From NCBI RefSeq assembly GCF_902833045.1, contig NZ_CADFDU010000002.1, positions 124,001-188,000 of the forward strand: a DNA stretch of 64,000 nt. Reading direction: 5' to 3'. Below are positions 1 to 8,650 of this stretch, piece after piece. Under the pieces are notes generated by a model, which saw nothing but the letters and a program-made list of their open reading frames with translations, did not search any database and was not told the origin of the DNA. Each line of letters starts with the position of its first letter. Within the stretch, counting starts at the first letter, position 1. This stretch comes from Burkholderia sp. BCC0322. GTDB taxonomy: Bacteria; Pseudomonadota; Gammaproteobacteria; Burkholderiales; Burkholderiaceae. A program made the translations under genes and the position numbers.

Positions 1-218
1 TGTCGATCCGAATTTCACGTAATCCATTGCACGCCTCGCCATTGAAGTTGAGCGGACGGCCGGACGCGCGCCGCGCATCCGCCGAACCGTCGCATGGTAT
101 CCCGGGCGGTAAAAATGCGTGCGGCGTCGCCGCATCGTACGAAGGCAGTGCCCGTCAGCGCGAGATCGCACGGGGCGCCGGCTGCGCAGCGGCGCCGGCC
201 GTTTCCTTGCTGACTTGC

Positions 219-890
219 TTACTTGACCTGGTCGGCGATCGGCTGCAGGAACGCGGAGAAGCCGGTCAGCATGATCTGCACGCCGATGCACAGCAGCAGG
301 AAGGCCGACACGCGCTTCGCGACCTTGGTGCCTTCGCTGCCGAGGTAGCGCGACAGCAGCGCGGAGCGGCTGTAGACCTGCCAGATCACGATCGCGACCA
401 GCACGGAGACGGCGATCGACACGATGCTCGACAGCATGAATTCCGACAGCTTGTGCGTGCGGTTCGCATTCAGCGCGATCGCGGTCGCGATCGAGCCGGG
501 GCCGACCGTCAGCGGCATGGTCAACGGGAAGAACGCGCGCGTCATGATCGCGTTCGCGTCGATCGGCTTGACCGGCGTGTCGCCGCCGCCCGGGCCGTCG
601 GGTTCGTTCAGCATCTGCCAGCCCGCGACGGCAACCGCGAAGCCGCCGCCGATCCGCAGCGCTTCCATCGAAATCCCGAAGAAATGCAGCACCGGCGTCC
701 CGGCGAAGAACGCGACCATCAGCACGATGAACGCGTTGAACGCGACCTTCCTCGCGAGCAGATCGCGCTCGTGCTCGGTGAGCGCCTCGGTCCGTTCGAG
801 AAACAGGAACGCGATGCCGATCGGGTTGATGATGCCGATCAGGCCGGTGAAGCCGAACAGGATCTCGGAGATAAGGCGGTTGACGATCAT
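219..890 (-). CDS. MarC/UPF0056 family integral membrane protein
   Basis: Encodes about 223 residues, almost all hydrophobic and arranged as roughly six membrane segments. The first segment carries the family's Asn-Pro signature (IINPIG) and a related Pro/Gly stretch (MPLTVGPGS) recurs mid-protein, as in the MarC/UPF0056 repeat. MarC proteins sit in the inner membrane; their transport role is unproven and the old link to multiple antibiotic resistance is not supported. The start at 890 (MIVNRL) is chosen because the first membrane segment follows at once. A GTG at 938 in the same frame would add 16 unremarkable residues, and neither start has a strong ribosome site. It follows the hydratase gene on the same strand after about 145 bp, so it may be read independently. 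Confidence 0.85.
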   Translation of the reverse strand: MIVNRLISEILFGFTGLIGIINPIGIAFLFLERTEALTEHERDLLARKVAFNAFIVLMVAFFAGTPVLHFFGISMEALRIGGGFAVAVAGWQMLNEPDGPGGGDTPVKPIDANAIMTRAFFPLTMPLTVGPGSIATAIALNANRTHKLSEFMLSSIVSIAVSVLVAIVIWQVYSRSALLSRYLGSEGTKVAKRVSAFLLLCIGVQIMLTGFSAFLQPIADQVK

Positions 891-1034
891 CGGATGAGGA
901 ATCGGTCGGGGCTGGGCCGGCAGCGCGCCGGAGGTCACGCATTGTAGAGCAAGCGCCCGCGCCGCCCAATTCGCGCCGGGCCCGTCGTGCGGTCGATCGT
1001 CGCCCTTTCGCCTTCGTTTCCCCGTCGTTTCCCC

Positions 1035-1835
1035 TTACTCGGCGCCCGCCTCCCATGCCGGCGGACGCTTCGCGAAGAACGCGGTGAAGCCCTCCTTCGC
1101 TTCCGGCGTTGCCCGCACGCGGGAAATCGTCTGCGCGGTGAACGCCGCGCGCTCGTCCGACGGCGGATACTCGCCGATCGCGTCGAAGAAGCGCTTGATC
1201 TCCATCAGCGCATTCGGGCCGTTGCGGCCGAGTTCGGCGAGCGTCTTGTCGAGTGCTTCGTCGAGCGAATCGAGCGGCACGGCCTGATGAATCAGGCCGA
1301 TCGCGACCGCTTCGCCGGCGGCGAGCTGGGTCGCCGTCAGCGCGAGCCGGCGCGCCTGGCGCTGGCCGACCGCCTCGACCAGGTACGGGCCGATCACGGC
1401 CGGCAGGATCCCGAAACGGGCTTCGCTGACCGAGAAGCGCGCGTGATCGCTCGCGATCACGATGTCGCACGCCGCGCACAGGCCGACGCCGCCGCCGAAC
1501 GCATGGCCCTGCACACGCGCCACCGTCGGCTTCGGACATTGCCGGATCGCGCGCATCATCGCGGCGAACCGCTGCGCGTCGCGCAGGTTCGCCTCCGCGT
1601 CGTTCGCGCTCGCGCGCTGCATCCACTGCAGGTCGGCGCCCGCGCAGAACGCGCGGCCGTCCGAACGCAGCACGATCGCGCGCACGTCGTCGCGCCAGCC
1701 GAGCGTGGTGAACGCGTCGGTCAGTTCGGCGATCATCGTCTCGTCGAATGCGTTGAGCACGTCGCCGCGCTGCAGCGCGACGGTTGCGATACCGCGCGCA
1801 TCGACCGTGACGGCCAGGGTCTTCAATCCATCCAT
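1035..1835 (-). CDS. Enoyl-CoA hydratase/isomerase family protein, LiuC-like
   Basis: A 266-residue crotonase-fold protein. The oxyanion-hole segments are visible: FCAGADLQWM near residues 63-72 and GHAFGGGVGL near 110-119. A glutamate in SEARFGILPAV (about 138) fits the second catalytic acid, whereas the first is a glycine (GGGVGL). That pattern, together with the PAVIGPYLV stretch, resembles methylglutaconyl-CoA hydratases of the LiuC/AtuE type rather than classical enoyl-CoA hydratase. The start at 1835 is supported by a GAGGAAA ribosome site 8 bases upstream; an ATG 33 bases further out lacks one. It lies downstream of paaK and paaH, so a role in aromatic or branched acyl-CoA breakdown is plausible, but no other liu genes are present and the exact substrate is unknown. 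Confidence 0.85.
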   Translation of the reverse strand: MDGLKTLAVTVDARGIATVALQRGDVLNAFDETMIAELTDAFTTLGWRDDVRAIVLRSDGRAFCAGADLQWMQRASANDAEANLRDAQRFAAMMRAIRQCPKPTVARVQGHAFGGGVGLCAACDIVIASDHARFSVSEARFGILPAVIGPYLVEAVGQRQARRLALTATQLAAGEAVAIGLIHQAVPLDSLDEALDKTLAELGRNGPNALMEIKRFFDAIGEYPPSDERAAFTAQTISRVRATPEAKEGFTAFFAKRPPAWEAGAE

Positions 1836-2043
1836 CGAACAGGTTTCCTCGGGTTGAACGGCAAACATGAGAATCAGGCGGCCAGGGCCTGTTCACACTC
1901 ATAACGGACCTGCGAACGTGCGTTGCCGGTCGCAGTGCAAGAAGCAGGGAGCGCCGTTTGGCCGAGCCAAACAAGCGACGCGCGACGCCGCAATGCGGCC
2001 GGCTACGCACGTTCCCCTGTTTGAAAAAATCAGTCGTGGGGCT

Positions 2044-2068
2044 AGCCCGTTACGAGCGTGAACGGGCT
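2044..2068 (-). terminator. Hairpin directly after paaK stop codon
   Basis: AGCCCGTT and AACGGGCT form an 8-bp perfect stem around a 9-base loop immediately after the paaK TAG. A run of six T on the minus strand follows about 18 bases later, so it is a terminator-like structure with a displaced U-tract. Confidence 0.55.
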
Positions 2069-3382
2069 CTAGCGGCGGTCGATCACGCGCCGGGCCTTGC
2101 CGGTCGCGGTCGCGGGAATGCCGCCCGCCGCCAGCACCGTCACGCCGGACGACACGCCGACCATCGTCTTGATCCGGTGCTGCAGCTCACGCGCGAGCCC
2201 CGCACGATCGCTTTCGCCGACGGACGCGGCCGCCTCGGAGCGCAGCTCGACCGCGAGGTCGAGCCGGTCCATGTGACCGTCGCGCGACAGCGTGATCTGG
2301 AACTGGCCCGACAACTGCGGCAGCGCGACGACGATCTCCTCGATCTGGCTCGGGAACACGTTCACGCCGCGCACGATCAGCATGTCGTCGGAGCGGCCCG
2401 TGATCTTCGCGAGACGGCGCATCGCGCGCGCGGTCGGCGGCAGCAGCGCGGTAAGGTCGCGCGTGCGGTAGCGGATCACCGGCATCGCTTCCTTCGTCAG
2501 CGACGTGAACACGAGCTCGCCGTGGCTGCCGTCGGGCAGCACCTCGCCCGTGACCGGGTCGATGATTTCCGGGTAGAAATGGTCTTCCCAGATCACCGGG
2601 CCGTCCTTCGTCTCGACGCATTCGCACGCGACGCCCGGGCCCATCACTTCCGACAGTCCGTAGATATCCAGCGCGTCGATGCCCACGCGCGTCTCGACTT
2701 CCTCGCGCAGCGCCTGCGTCCACGGCTCGGCGCCGAAGATGCCGATCTTCAGCGACGACTCGGCCGGGTCCATCCCCTGCCGCACCATCTCGTCGATCAG
2801 GTTCAGCATGTACGACGGCGTAACGAGGATGATCTTCGGCTCGAAATCGCGGATCAGCTGCACCTGCTTCTCGGTCTGCCCGCCCGACATCGGCACGACC
2901 ATGCAGCCGAGCCGCTCCGCGCCGTAATGAATCCCGAGGCCGCCGGTGAAGAGCCCATAGCCGAACGCGTTGTGCAGCGTGTCGCCGGGACGGCCGCCCG
3001 CCGCGCGGATCGAGCGCGCGGTCACGTTCGCCCAGGTATCGATGTCGCGCGCGGTGTAGCCGACCACCGTCGGCTTGCCCGTCGTGCCGCTCGACGCGTG
3101 CACACGCACGACCTGCTCGCGCGGCACCGCGAAAAGCCCGAACGGATAGTTGTCACGCAAGTCGTTCTTGGTCGAGAACGGGAATTTCGCGAGATCGGCG
3201 AGCGACTTCAGGTCATCCGGATGCACGCCCGCCGCATCGAACGTGCGGCGATAGTGCGGGACGTTGTCGTACGCGTGGCGCAGCGACCACTTGAGGCGCG
3301 CGAGTTGCAGCGCGTGCAGTTCGTCGCGACTGGCAGTCTCGATCGGCTCGAGGGCGGCGGCGGGATGCGTCGGGTGAGTCAT
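2069..3382 (-). CDS. paaK: Phenylacetate-CoA ligase
   Basis: A 437-residue adenylate-forming enzyme that activates phenylacetate to phenylacetyl-CoA with ATP, the entry step of the aerobic phenylacetate pathway in the cytoplasm. The length is typical of PaaK. The AMP-binding P-loop SSGTTGKPT lies at about residues 97-105; downstream are the YGLSE motif, the RYRTRDL region and the C-terminal GRSDDMLIVRG hinge. The start at 3382 is fixed by a GGAGGAG ribosome site. Longer reading upstream in the same frame is a shadow of paaH. It lies 59 bp downstream of paaH on the same strand and is probably cotranscribed from the palindrome-controlled promoter at 5034-5054. The other paa genes (epoxidase, paaG, paaZ) are not in the window, as is usual for Burkholderia, where the pathway is scattered. 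Confidence 0.95.
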   Translation of the reverse strand: MTHPTHPAAALEPIETASRDELHALQLARLKWSLRHAYDNVPHYRRTFDAAGVHPDDLKSLADLAKFPFSTKNDLRDNYPFGLFAVPREQVVRVHASSGTTGKPTVVGYTARDIDTWANVTARSIRAAGGRPGDTLHNAFGYGLFTGGLGIHYGAERLGCMVVPMSGGQTEKQVQLIRDFEPKIILVTPSYMLNLIDEMVRQGMDPAESSLKIGIFGAEPWTQALREEVETRVGIDALDIYGLSEVMGPGVACECVETKDGPVIWEDHFYPEIIDPVTGEVLPDGSHGELVFTSLTKEAMPVIRYRTRDLTALLPPTARAMRRLAKITGRSDDMLIVRGVNVFPSQIEEIVVALPQLSGQFQITLSRDGHMDRLDLAVELRSEAAASVGESDRAGLARELQHRIKTMVGVSSGVTVLAAGGIPATATGKARRVIDRR

Positions 3383-3441
3383 CGGGGTGCTCCTCCAGCG
3401 GAGTGATGTCGTTATCGTGTTCGAAGCAGCGGGGGCGACGG

Positions 3442-4998
3442 CTACGACCGGAACGTGCGGCCGGCCGCGTGCAGCGCGGCAATGCGCGGCGACACGCGAT
3501 AGCGGTCCTCGCCGTAGCTCGCCGCCAGGTTCGACAGCACGCGATGCACGCGGCCGATGCCGATCGCATCGGCCCACGCGAGCGGGCCGCACGGGTAGTT
3601 CACGCCCTTCTCCATCGCGAGATCGAGATCGGCGGGCGAACACACGCCCTGGTTCACCGTGTCGGCCGCCTCGTTCGCGAGCATCGCGACGGTGCGCATC
3701 GCGACCATGCCCGGCACGTCCGCCACGCCGATCACGCGAAAACCGGCCTGCTGGAACAGGCCGACCGCGTCCGCATAAGCCGCGTCGCTGCACTGGAGCG
3801 CGCGCGTCAGCGCGACGAGCCCGGCCTGCGCGTAATCGCGCGCAAGGTCGACCAGCACGAGATCGGCGGCACCCGTCTGCGCGGCGCGCGCGGTCGCGGT
3901 GCGGCCGTCGGTCAGCGCGATCGATGCGCGGCCGGCCGTGGCGAGCAGGTCGTCGGCGGTCGCGGCGGCCAGCCGGGCGCCGGCGATGCGTTCGGCAAAG
4001 CGCGCGTGCAGCGCGGCGGCCGGGCCGTCCTGTGCGAACAGCACGACTTCGGCCGGCGCGTCGCGCGGCGTTTCGAATTCGGGCACGGGCGGCGTCGCGC
4101 CGTTCGCATACACATAGAAGCCGCGACCCGACTTGCGCCCGAGGAAGCCCGCGTTCACGAGTTCCTGCTGGATCAGCGACGGCGTGTAGCGCGGATCGTT
4201 GAAGTACGCGCGGAACACCGACTCGGTCACCGCGAAGTTCACGTCGTGGCCGATCAGGTCCATCAGCTCGAACGGCCCCATCCGGAAGCCGCCGGCCTCG
4301 CGCATCACCGCGTCGATCGATGCCGGCGCGCCGCCCTGCTCGTTCAGCACGCGCAGCGCCTCCGCGTAATACGGCCGCGCGACGCGATTGACGATGAAGC
4401 CCGGCGTCGATTTCGCCATCACGGGTCGTTTGCCCCACGCGGCCGCGGTCGCATAAAGAACCTGCGCGACGTCGGGCGCGGTCGCGAGCCCGCTGACCAC
4501 CTCGACGAGCGCCATCAGCGGCGCCGGGTTGAAGAAATGCAGGCCCGCGACGCGCTGCGGCACGCGCAGCCCGGCCGCGATCGACGTGATCGAAATCGAC
4601 GACGTGTTGGTGGCCAGCAGGCACGCGTCGTCGACATGGCGCTCAAGGGCTGCGAAGATCTCGCGCTTCACGTCGAGCCGCTCGGCCGCCGCCTCGACGA
4701 TCAGTGCCGCGCCCGCGAAGTCGGCCAGTTCACGCACCGCGCGAATCCGGGCGCCGGCCGCGTCGGCCTGGGCGGGTTCGAGCCGGCCCTTCTCCGCGAG
4801 CCGCGCGAACTGCGCACGGATGCCGGCCAGCGCGTTGTCGCAGGCGGCGTCGCTCAGGTCGTGAAGCAGCACCGGATGGCCGGCCGCCGCCGCAACCTGC
4901 GCAATACCCGCGCCCATCGCGCCGGCACCGATCACGCCGACGACGGCCGACGGCGCCAGCGCGCCCGAGTTCACCGAATGTGCAGAAGAAACAGCCAT
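3442..4998 (-). CDS. paaH: 3-hydroxyadipyl-CoA dehydrogenase (3-hydroxyacyl-CoA dehydrogenase)
   Basis: A 518-residue protein with the long PaaH architecture. An N-terminal NAD-binding Rossmann fold (GVIGAGAMGAGIA near residues 21-33) is followed by a 3HCDH domain, then a second, degenerate 3HCDH-type module to the C-terminus. The conserved HFFNPAPLM and FIVNRVARPY segments are present. It oxidises 3-hydroxyadipyl-CoA to 3-oxoadipyl-CoA late in phenylacetate degradation. The ATG at 4998 is preferred over a TTG at 5034 because that TTG lies inside the -10 box of the promoter. It is the first gene of a likely paaH-paaK transcription unit. Confidence 0.93.
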   Translation of the reverse strand: MAVSSAHSVNSGALAPSAVVGVIGAGAMGAGIAQVAAAAGHPVLLHDLSDAACDNALAGIRAQFARLAEKGRLEPAQADAAGARIRAVRELADFAGAALIVEAAAERLDVKREIFAALERHVDDACLLATNTSSISITSIAAGLRVPQRVAGLHFFNPAPLMALVEVVSGLATAPDVAQVLYATAAAWGKRPVMAKSTPGFIVNRVARPYYAEALRVLNEQGGAPASIDAVMREAGGFRMGPFELMDLIGHDVNFAVTESVFRAYFNDPRYTPSLIQQELVNAGFLGRKSGRGFYVYANGATPPVPEFETPRDAPAEVVLFAQDGPAAALHARFAERIAGARLAAATADDLLATAGRASIALTDGRTATARAAQTGAADLVLVDLARDYAQAGLVALTRALQCSDAAYADAVGLFQQAGFRVIGVADVPGMVAMRTVAMLANEAADTVNQGVCSPADLDLAMEKGVNYPCGPLAWADAIGIGRVHRVLSNLAASYGEDRYRVSPRIAALHAAGRTFRS

Positions 4999-5033
4999 CG
5001 CTTGCGATCCGTCATGAAGTGGAAGTGTGAGCA

Positions 5034-5054
5034 ATTATAAACCGACCGGTCGGT
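5034..5054 (-). promoter_or_regulatory. paaH promoter -10 box with PaaR-like operator palindrome
   Basis: On the minus strand a perfect TATAAT lies at 5034-5039. Immediately upstream at 5041-5054 is the perfect 14-bp palindrome ACCGACCGGTCGGT, placed in the spacer. A repressor bound there would occlude RNA polymerase. From memory, this sequence matches the operator of the TetR-family repressor PaaR found at Burkholderia paa promoters, which is released by phenylacetyl-CoA. The predicted transcription start is near 5027, leaving a leader of about 30 bases before the paaH ATG. No clear -35 hexamer was found at the ideal spacing. Confidence 0.8.
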
Positions 5055-5539
5055 AGATTTATGTCAGGGCGAGCCCGAATTTGTCGTGCAAGAGACCGTT
5101 ACGGAAACTGCAAAGACAAAAAAATTGAAAGGTCGGGGCACTTTTTGCGGACAGAAAGGTCAATGAAAGCATTCGAATATGAGATAGCGACCCCCGAACG
5201 CCTGATAAAATTCGACAACTCGCCGGATTTCAGGGGGAACCCGCGTGTCACGCTGCCACCGTCGTCCGACCTTCCGGGGTCGGAACCGAGCCTCCGGCCC
5301 GGGCCGCGTCTCATGTGCCGGCCTCGCCACGTGCGGCCAGCCGCATCGAACCGTTTCATCCAGCGACGGGCTTCGGCCCGCCCGCGCCCCTCGCTGCCTC
5401 ACGGCGGCGAACCCAGGGCAGCACCGTTGCGTGCCGCCACCTTTCGGTTTCATCGTCCTCGTTCGGCAGATAGTTCGGCCGGGCTTCGTCAACCCGTGAC
5501 GGCGCGTCGCGCGCCGCCACTCGCATAAGGAAACCCTTC
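5055..5539. other. Intergenic region between paaH and chaA
   Basis: About 485 bp between two divergent genes. The half next to paaH is AT-richer, as expected for promoter DNA. Short ORFs on both strands lack ribosome sites and recognisable similarity. An AAGGAAA ribosome site for chaA lies at the right end. I see no riboswitch fold or other gene. Confidence 0.5.
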
Positions 5540-6628
5540 ATGCCGCTCTCGTCCAACCAGCTCCCGCGCTGGACCCTCGTGGCCCCGCTTGCCGCATGGC
5601 TGGTCCTCGCGCTGTCGCGCGTCGTGCCAGCCGAAGGCCTCGTCATCGCGGTGTTCGCCGCCGCACTCGCCGGCGCCGTGTTCGCCGCTGTCCACCATGC
5701 GGAAGTCGTCGCGCACCGCGTCGGCGAGCCGTTCGGCACGCTCGTGCTCGCGGTCGCCGTGACCGTCATCGAAGTCGCGCTGATCGTGTCGGTGATGCTC
5801 GGCGCGGGCCCCGAGAAGTCGGGCCTCGCCCGCGACACCGTGTTCGCCGCCGTGATGATCATCTGCAACGGCATCGTCGGCATCTGCCTGCTGGTCGGCG
5901 CGTGGAAGCACGGCGAACAGGACTTCCAGGGCCGTGGCGCAAGCAAGGCGCTCGCGGTGCTGGCGTCGCTGTCGGTGCTGTCGCTTGTGATGCCGAACTA
6001 CCTGAACGCCGCACCCGGCCCGTTCTTCTCGAAATCGCAGCTCGCGTTCGCCGGCGTGTCGTCGCTCGTGCTGTACGGCGCATTCGTGTTCGTGCAGACC
6101 GTGCGTCACCGCGACTACTTCCTCACCGCGCACGACAGCGCGAACGAATCGGTGCACGCGGCGCCGCCGAGCAACCGCACCGCCGTGATCAGCATGCTGC
6201 TGCTGTTCGCGAGCCTCGTCGCGGTCGTGCTGCTCGCAAAGCTGCTGTCGCCGGCCGTCGAGCACGCCGTAATGAAGCTCGGCGCGCCCGAAGCCGCGGT
6301 CGGTATCGTGATCGCCGCGCTCGTGCTGCTGCCGGAAGGGCTCGCGGCCGTCACCGCAGCGCGTGCGAATCGCCTGCAGACCAGCATGAACCTTGCGCTC
6401 GGTTCGGCGCTCGCGAGTATCGGGCTCACGATCCCGACCGTCGCGGCCGTGTTCATCTGGGTCGGCCAGCCGCTCACGCTCGGCATCGGCCCGATGGAAA
6501 CCGTACTGCTGGCGCTCACCCTGCTGGTCAGCACGCTGACGCTCAGCCAGGGGCGCACGACGGTGCTGCACGGCGTCGTGCACCTGTCGCTGTTCGCCGC
6601 GTACCTGTTCCTGTCGATCACTCACTGA
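5540..6628 (+). CDS. chaA: Calcium/sodium:proton antiporter, ChaA type
   Basis: A 362-residue inner-membrane protein with about eleven hydrophobic segments in two inverted halves, typical of the CaCA cation/proton exchanger family. The two family repeats are visible as TVIEVALIVSVML near residue 75 and LLPEGLAAVTAARANR, followed by LGSALASIGLTIP, in the second half. The acidic residues (IEVAL, PEGL) are the expected ion-coordinating positions. ChaA exports Ca2+ or Na+ in exchange for H+ at alkaline pH. The start is supported by AAGGAAA 7 bases upstream. The gene stands alone and ends in a 16-bp hairpin shared with the convergent neighbour. Confidence 0.9.
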   Translation: MPLSSNQLPRWTLVAPLAAWLVLALSRVVPAEGLVIAVFAAALAGAVFAAVHHAEVVAHRVGEPFGTLVLAVAVTVIEVALIVSVMLGAGPEKSGLARDTVFAAVMIICNGIVGICLLVGAWKHGEQDFQGRGASKALAVLASLSVLSLVMPNYLNAAPGPFFSKSQLAFAGVSSLVLYGAFVFVQTVRHRDYFLTAHDSANESVHAAPPSNRTAVISMLLLFASLVAVVLLAKLLSPAVEHAVMKLGAPEAAVGIVIAALVLLPEGLAAVTAARANRLQTSMNLALGSALASIGLTIPTVAAVFIWVGQPLTLGIGPMETVLLALTLLVSTLTLSQGRTTVLHGVVHLSLFAAYLFLSITH

Positions 6629-6637
6629 CGCAGAAAA

Positions 6638-6676
6638 GCGCGCGGCCCGGCGGATCACCTCCGCCGGGCCGCGCGC
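6638..6676. terminator. Bidirectional terminator hairpin between convergent genes
   Basis: A perfect 16-bp stem (6638-6653 with 6661-6676, core GCGCGGCCCGGCGG) around a 7-base loop lies 10 bases after the chaA stop and before the stop of the convergent LysM-fusion gene. The flanking T-tract is weak. Confidence 0.75.
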
Positions 6677-6722
6677 AGTCTTTCACGTCCCTTCAGCTTC
6701 CTTCGTTCACGTCACGCCGCCG

Positions 6723-7856
6723 TTACCGCACCGGAATCACGAGGTGCTGGCCCGCCAGGATCAGGTTCGGGTTGGCAAGGTTGTTGCGGCGTTGAATCTC
6801 GCGATAGCGCTGGCCGCTGCCGAGCTTGCTCGCCGCGATCATGTTCAGCGTGTCGCCCGCCTTCACCACATACGTGTGCTCGCCCGACGCGGCCGCGGTC
6901 GTCACCGCCTGGTCGCTGACGAAGTACTTGCGCAGCAGGTCGAGATACTGCGGCGACTGCTTGAGCTTCGCGATCGCGGCGTTCAGGTAGATCAGCAGAT
7001 CCTGGTCGTCGGCGCGCACGCCGATCTTGTACGCGATGTTCGAGCCGTCGAGCTTGGTCACCGCGAACTTCAGGTCGGTGTCCTTGATCGAGCTGACCGC
7101 GAACGGATAGTCGTAGATGAACGCGTCGACCGTATGGCCGTCGATGCTCTTCGCGATGAACGCCGGATCGGAATCGTCGACTTCAACGAACTTCACGTTC
7201 GGATACTGGCGCGTGACGAATGCGCGCACGTCCGGGTCGCCCTTCAGGATGCCGACCGTCTTGCCCGCGAGATCGTCGGTCGAGCGGATCGCGGAGCCCT
7301 GCCGCACGATCAGCGAATAGCCGAAATCGTCGACGTACGGCACCGAATAGACCACGCCCGACGGCGTGTTGTCCGGGAACGTCAGCCCGTCCATCGCCAC
7401 GTCGACCACGTGGTTCCCCTTCGCGTCCGTATCGAGCAGCTGCTTGGGCACGCCCGGATACGTGTCGACCTCGTGACGCGTATCGACGACGACCGGCTTG
7501 CCACCGTGCGAGAACGACGGATCCGCGAACAGCAGCCGCGCGAATTCGACGTTGAAGCCGTGCGGCGTGCCCTTGTCCTCGCCGAAGAACGGTTCGCTCG
7601 GGTTCTGCACGGAGATCCGCACGATGCCGTTTTCGGCAATCGATTTCAGCGTGCTGGCCTGCGGCGTGAAGCCCGCCGGCAGCACGTTGGACGACGGCGA
7701 CGCCTGCGCGGACTGCCCGGTGTCGCCACTTTGCGCGGACGTCGAGGCCGGGGCCGCGTCATGCGCGGGAATCAGCGTCGACAGGCCGCCCTGATGCACG
7801 ATCCATACGCCGACGAGCACGACCAGAAATGCGATGGCGCCAAGAAGTTTTTTCAT
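6723..7856 (-). CDS. Periplasmic solute-binding domain fused to C-terminal LysM domain
   Basis: A 377-residue protein with one N-terminal membrane or signal segment (residues 2-20) and a Ser/Gln/Ala-rich linker to about 60. A family 3 extracellular solute-binding domain spans about 68-320; VRISVQNPSEPFFG and GKTVGILKGDP are typical lobes. A LysM module fills about 325-377 (YVVKAGDTLNMIA, NNLANPNLILAGQHLVIP). No lipobox is present. Family 3 domains bind amino acids or similar small molecules, and LysM binds peptidoglycan glycan chains. The combination suggests a wall-tethered sensor or scavenger rather than an ABC transporter component, since no permease or ATPase is adjacent. It is 20 bp downstream of a coiled-coil membrane protein gene and probably cotranscribed with it. 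Confidence 0.85.
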   Translation of the reverse strand: MKKLLGAIAFLVVLVGVWIVHQGGLSTLIPAHDAAPASTSAQSGDTGQSAQASPSSNVLPAGFTPQASTLKSIAENGIVRISVQNPSEPFFGEDKGTPHGFNVEFARLLFADPSFSHGGKPVVVDTRHEVDTYPGVPKQLLDTDAKGNHVVDVAMDGLTFPDNTPSGVVYSVPYVDDFGYSLIVRQGSAIRSTDDLAGKTVGILKGDPDVRAFVTRQYPNVKFVEVDDSDPAFIAKSIDGHTVDAFIYDYPFAVSSIKDTDLKFAVTKLDGSNIAYKIGVRADDQDLLIYLNAAIAKLKQSPQYLDLLRKYFVSDQAVTTAAASGEHTYVVKAGDTLNMIAASKLGSGQRYREIQRRNNLANPNLILAGQHLVIPVR

Positions 7857-7876
7857 GGTTGCGAGCCTGCAGGAAG

Positions 7877-8650
7877 TTATTGTTGTTTCGACGGCAGTTG
7901 CGCGGGGTTCGTCGCCTCGAGCCCGGGCGCGTGCGGCGCATTCATCACCGCCTGCTGCTGCGCCTGCTTGACCTCGGGGTTATCCATCAGCGACGTCTCC
8001 ATTTCGGAGAACGCCTTGTTGACCGAGCGCATCACCGAATCGACGGCCACGTCGGTCTTGATCTGCTCGAACGTGTCGGACGCCTGCCGGCCCGCGAGCT
8101 TGTTCATCTGCTGCGCGGCCTGCGACATGTCCCACATCGCCTTCGCGCGGTCGATCGCCGACGCGAAATTCTTCAGTTCGGCCTGCACTTGCTTGTAGCG
8201 CCCCTCGCGGAACGCGAGCAGCTGCTTCATCGTGTCGAGCTGCTGCCGGAAGCGTGGCGCATCGTCCGGATACTGCTTCTCGAACAGCTCCGTCTTGTTC
8301 TCGAAGTTCTTCACCTCGGTGCGGAACGCGGTGATGCTGTCCGCGAATTTCTGTGCCGCCTGGCGCTTTTCCGCGAGCTGGTTGATCAGCGTCTCGATCG
8401 GATTGGCCTGCGCCTCCTGGACGATCATCTTCACCTTCTGGTTCGCGAACTTCATCGCGACGACTGGCGCGAAATAAATCGCGCCGAGGCCGATCACGCC
8501 CGCCGTGACCAGCGCGATCACCCCCTTCAGGATGAACAACGCGGCCGGTGCCGCGATTGCGACGCCGGCGACGATGATCGCCCACTTGATCAGCTTGACC
8601 TTGCCACTCCCCGAACTGCCGTTTGCTTCTTCATTCGAAAGCTGCGACAT
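7877..8650 (-). CDS. Membrane-anchored coiled-coil protein of unknown function
   Basis: A 257-residue protein not recognised by name. After a short Ser/Gly-rich N-terminus come two closely spaced hydrophobic segments (about residues 22-62). A long charged region rich in Gln, Lys and Glu follows, with heptad-like spacing from about 75 to 225, predicting a coiled coil. The tail is Gln/Pro rich. The layout recalls PspA-like or toxic-anion-resistance-like accessory proteins, but no signature is clear. The start is fixed by AAGGAGA 8 bases upstream of 8650. It is the first gene of a two-gene unit with the LysM-fusion protein, so a joint envelope role is inferred. Confidence 0.75.
   Translation of the reverse strand: MSQLSNEEANGSSGSGKVKLIKWAIIVAGVAIAAPAALFILKGVIALVTAGVIGLGAIYFAPVVAMKFANQKVKMIVQEAQANPIETLINQLAEKRQAAQKFADSITAFRTEVKNFENKTELFEKQYPDDAPRFRQQLDTMKQLLAFREGRYKQVQAELKNFASAIDRAKAMWDMSQAAQQMNKLAGRQASDTFEQIKTDVAVDSVMRSVNKAFSEMETSLMDNPEVKQAQQQAVMNAPHAPGLEATNPAQLPSKQQ

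Noticed and set aside
3383-4624. In-frame upstream extension of paaK covering much of paaH
   Set aside because: It is an antiphase shadow of paaH; the strong GGAGGAG site and family length fix paaK at 3382.
4999-5034. TTG start for paaH at 5034
   Set aside because: It lies inside the -10 box of the promoter, so it would not be in the mRNA.
5099-5528. Overlapping small ORFs on both strands before chaA
   Set aside because: No ribosome sites, no recognisable similarity, and biased shadow composition.
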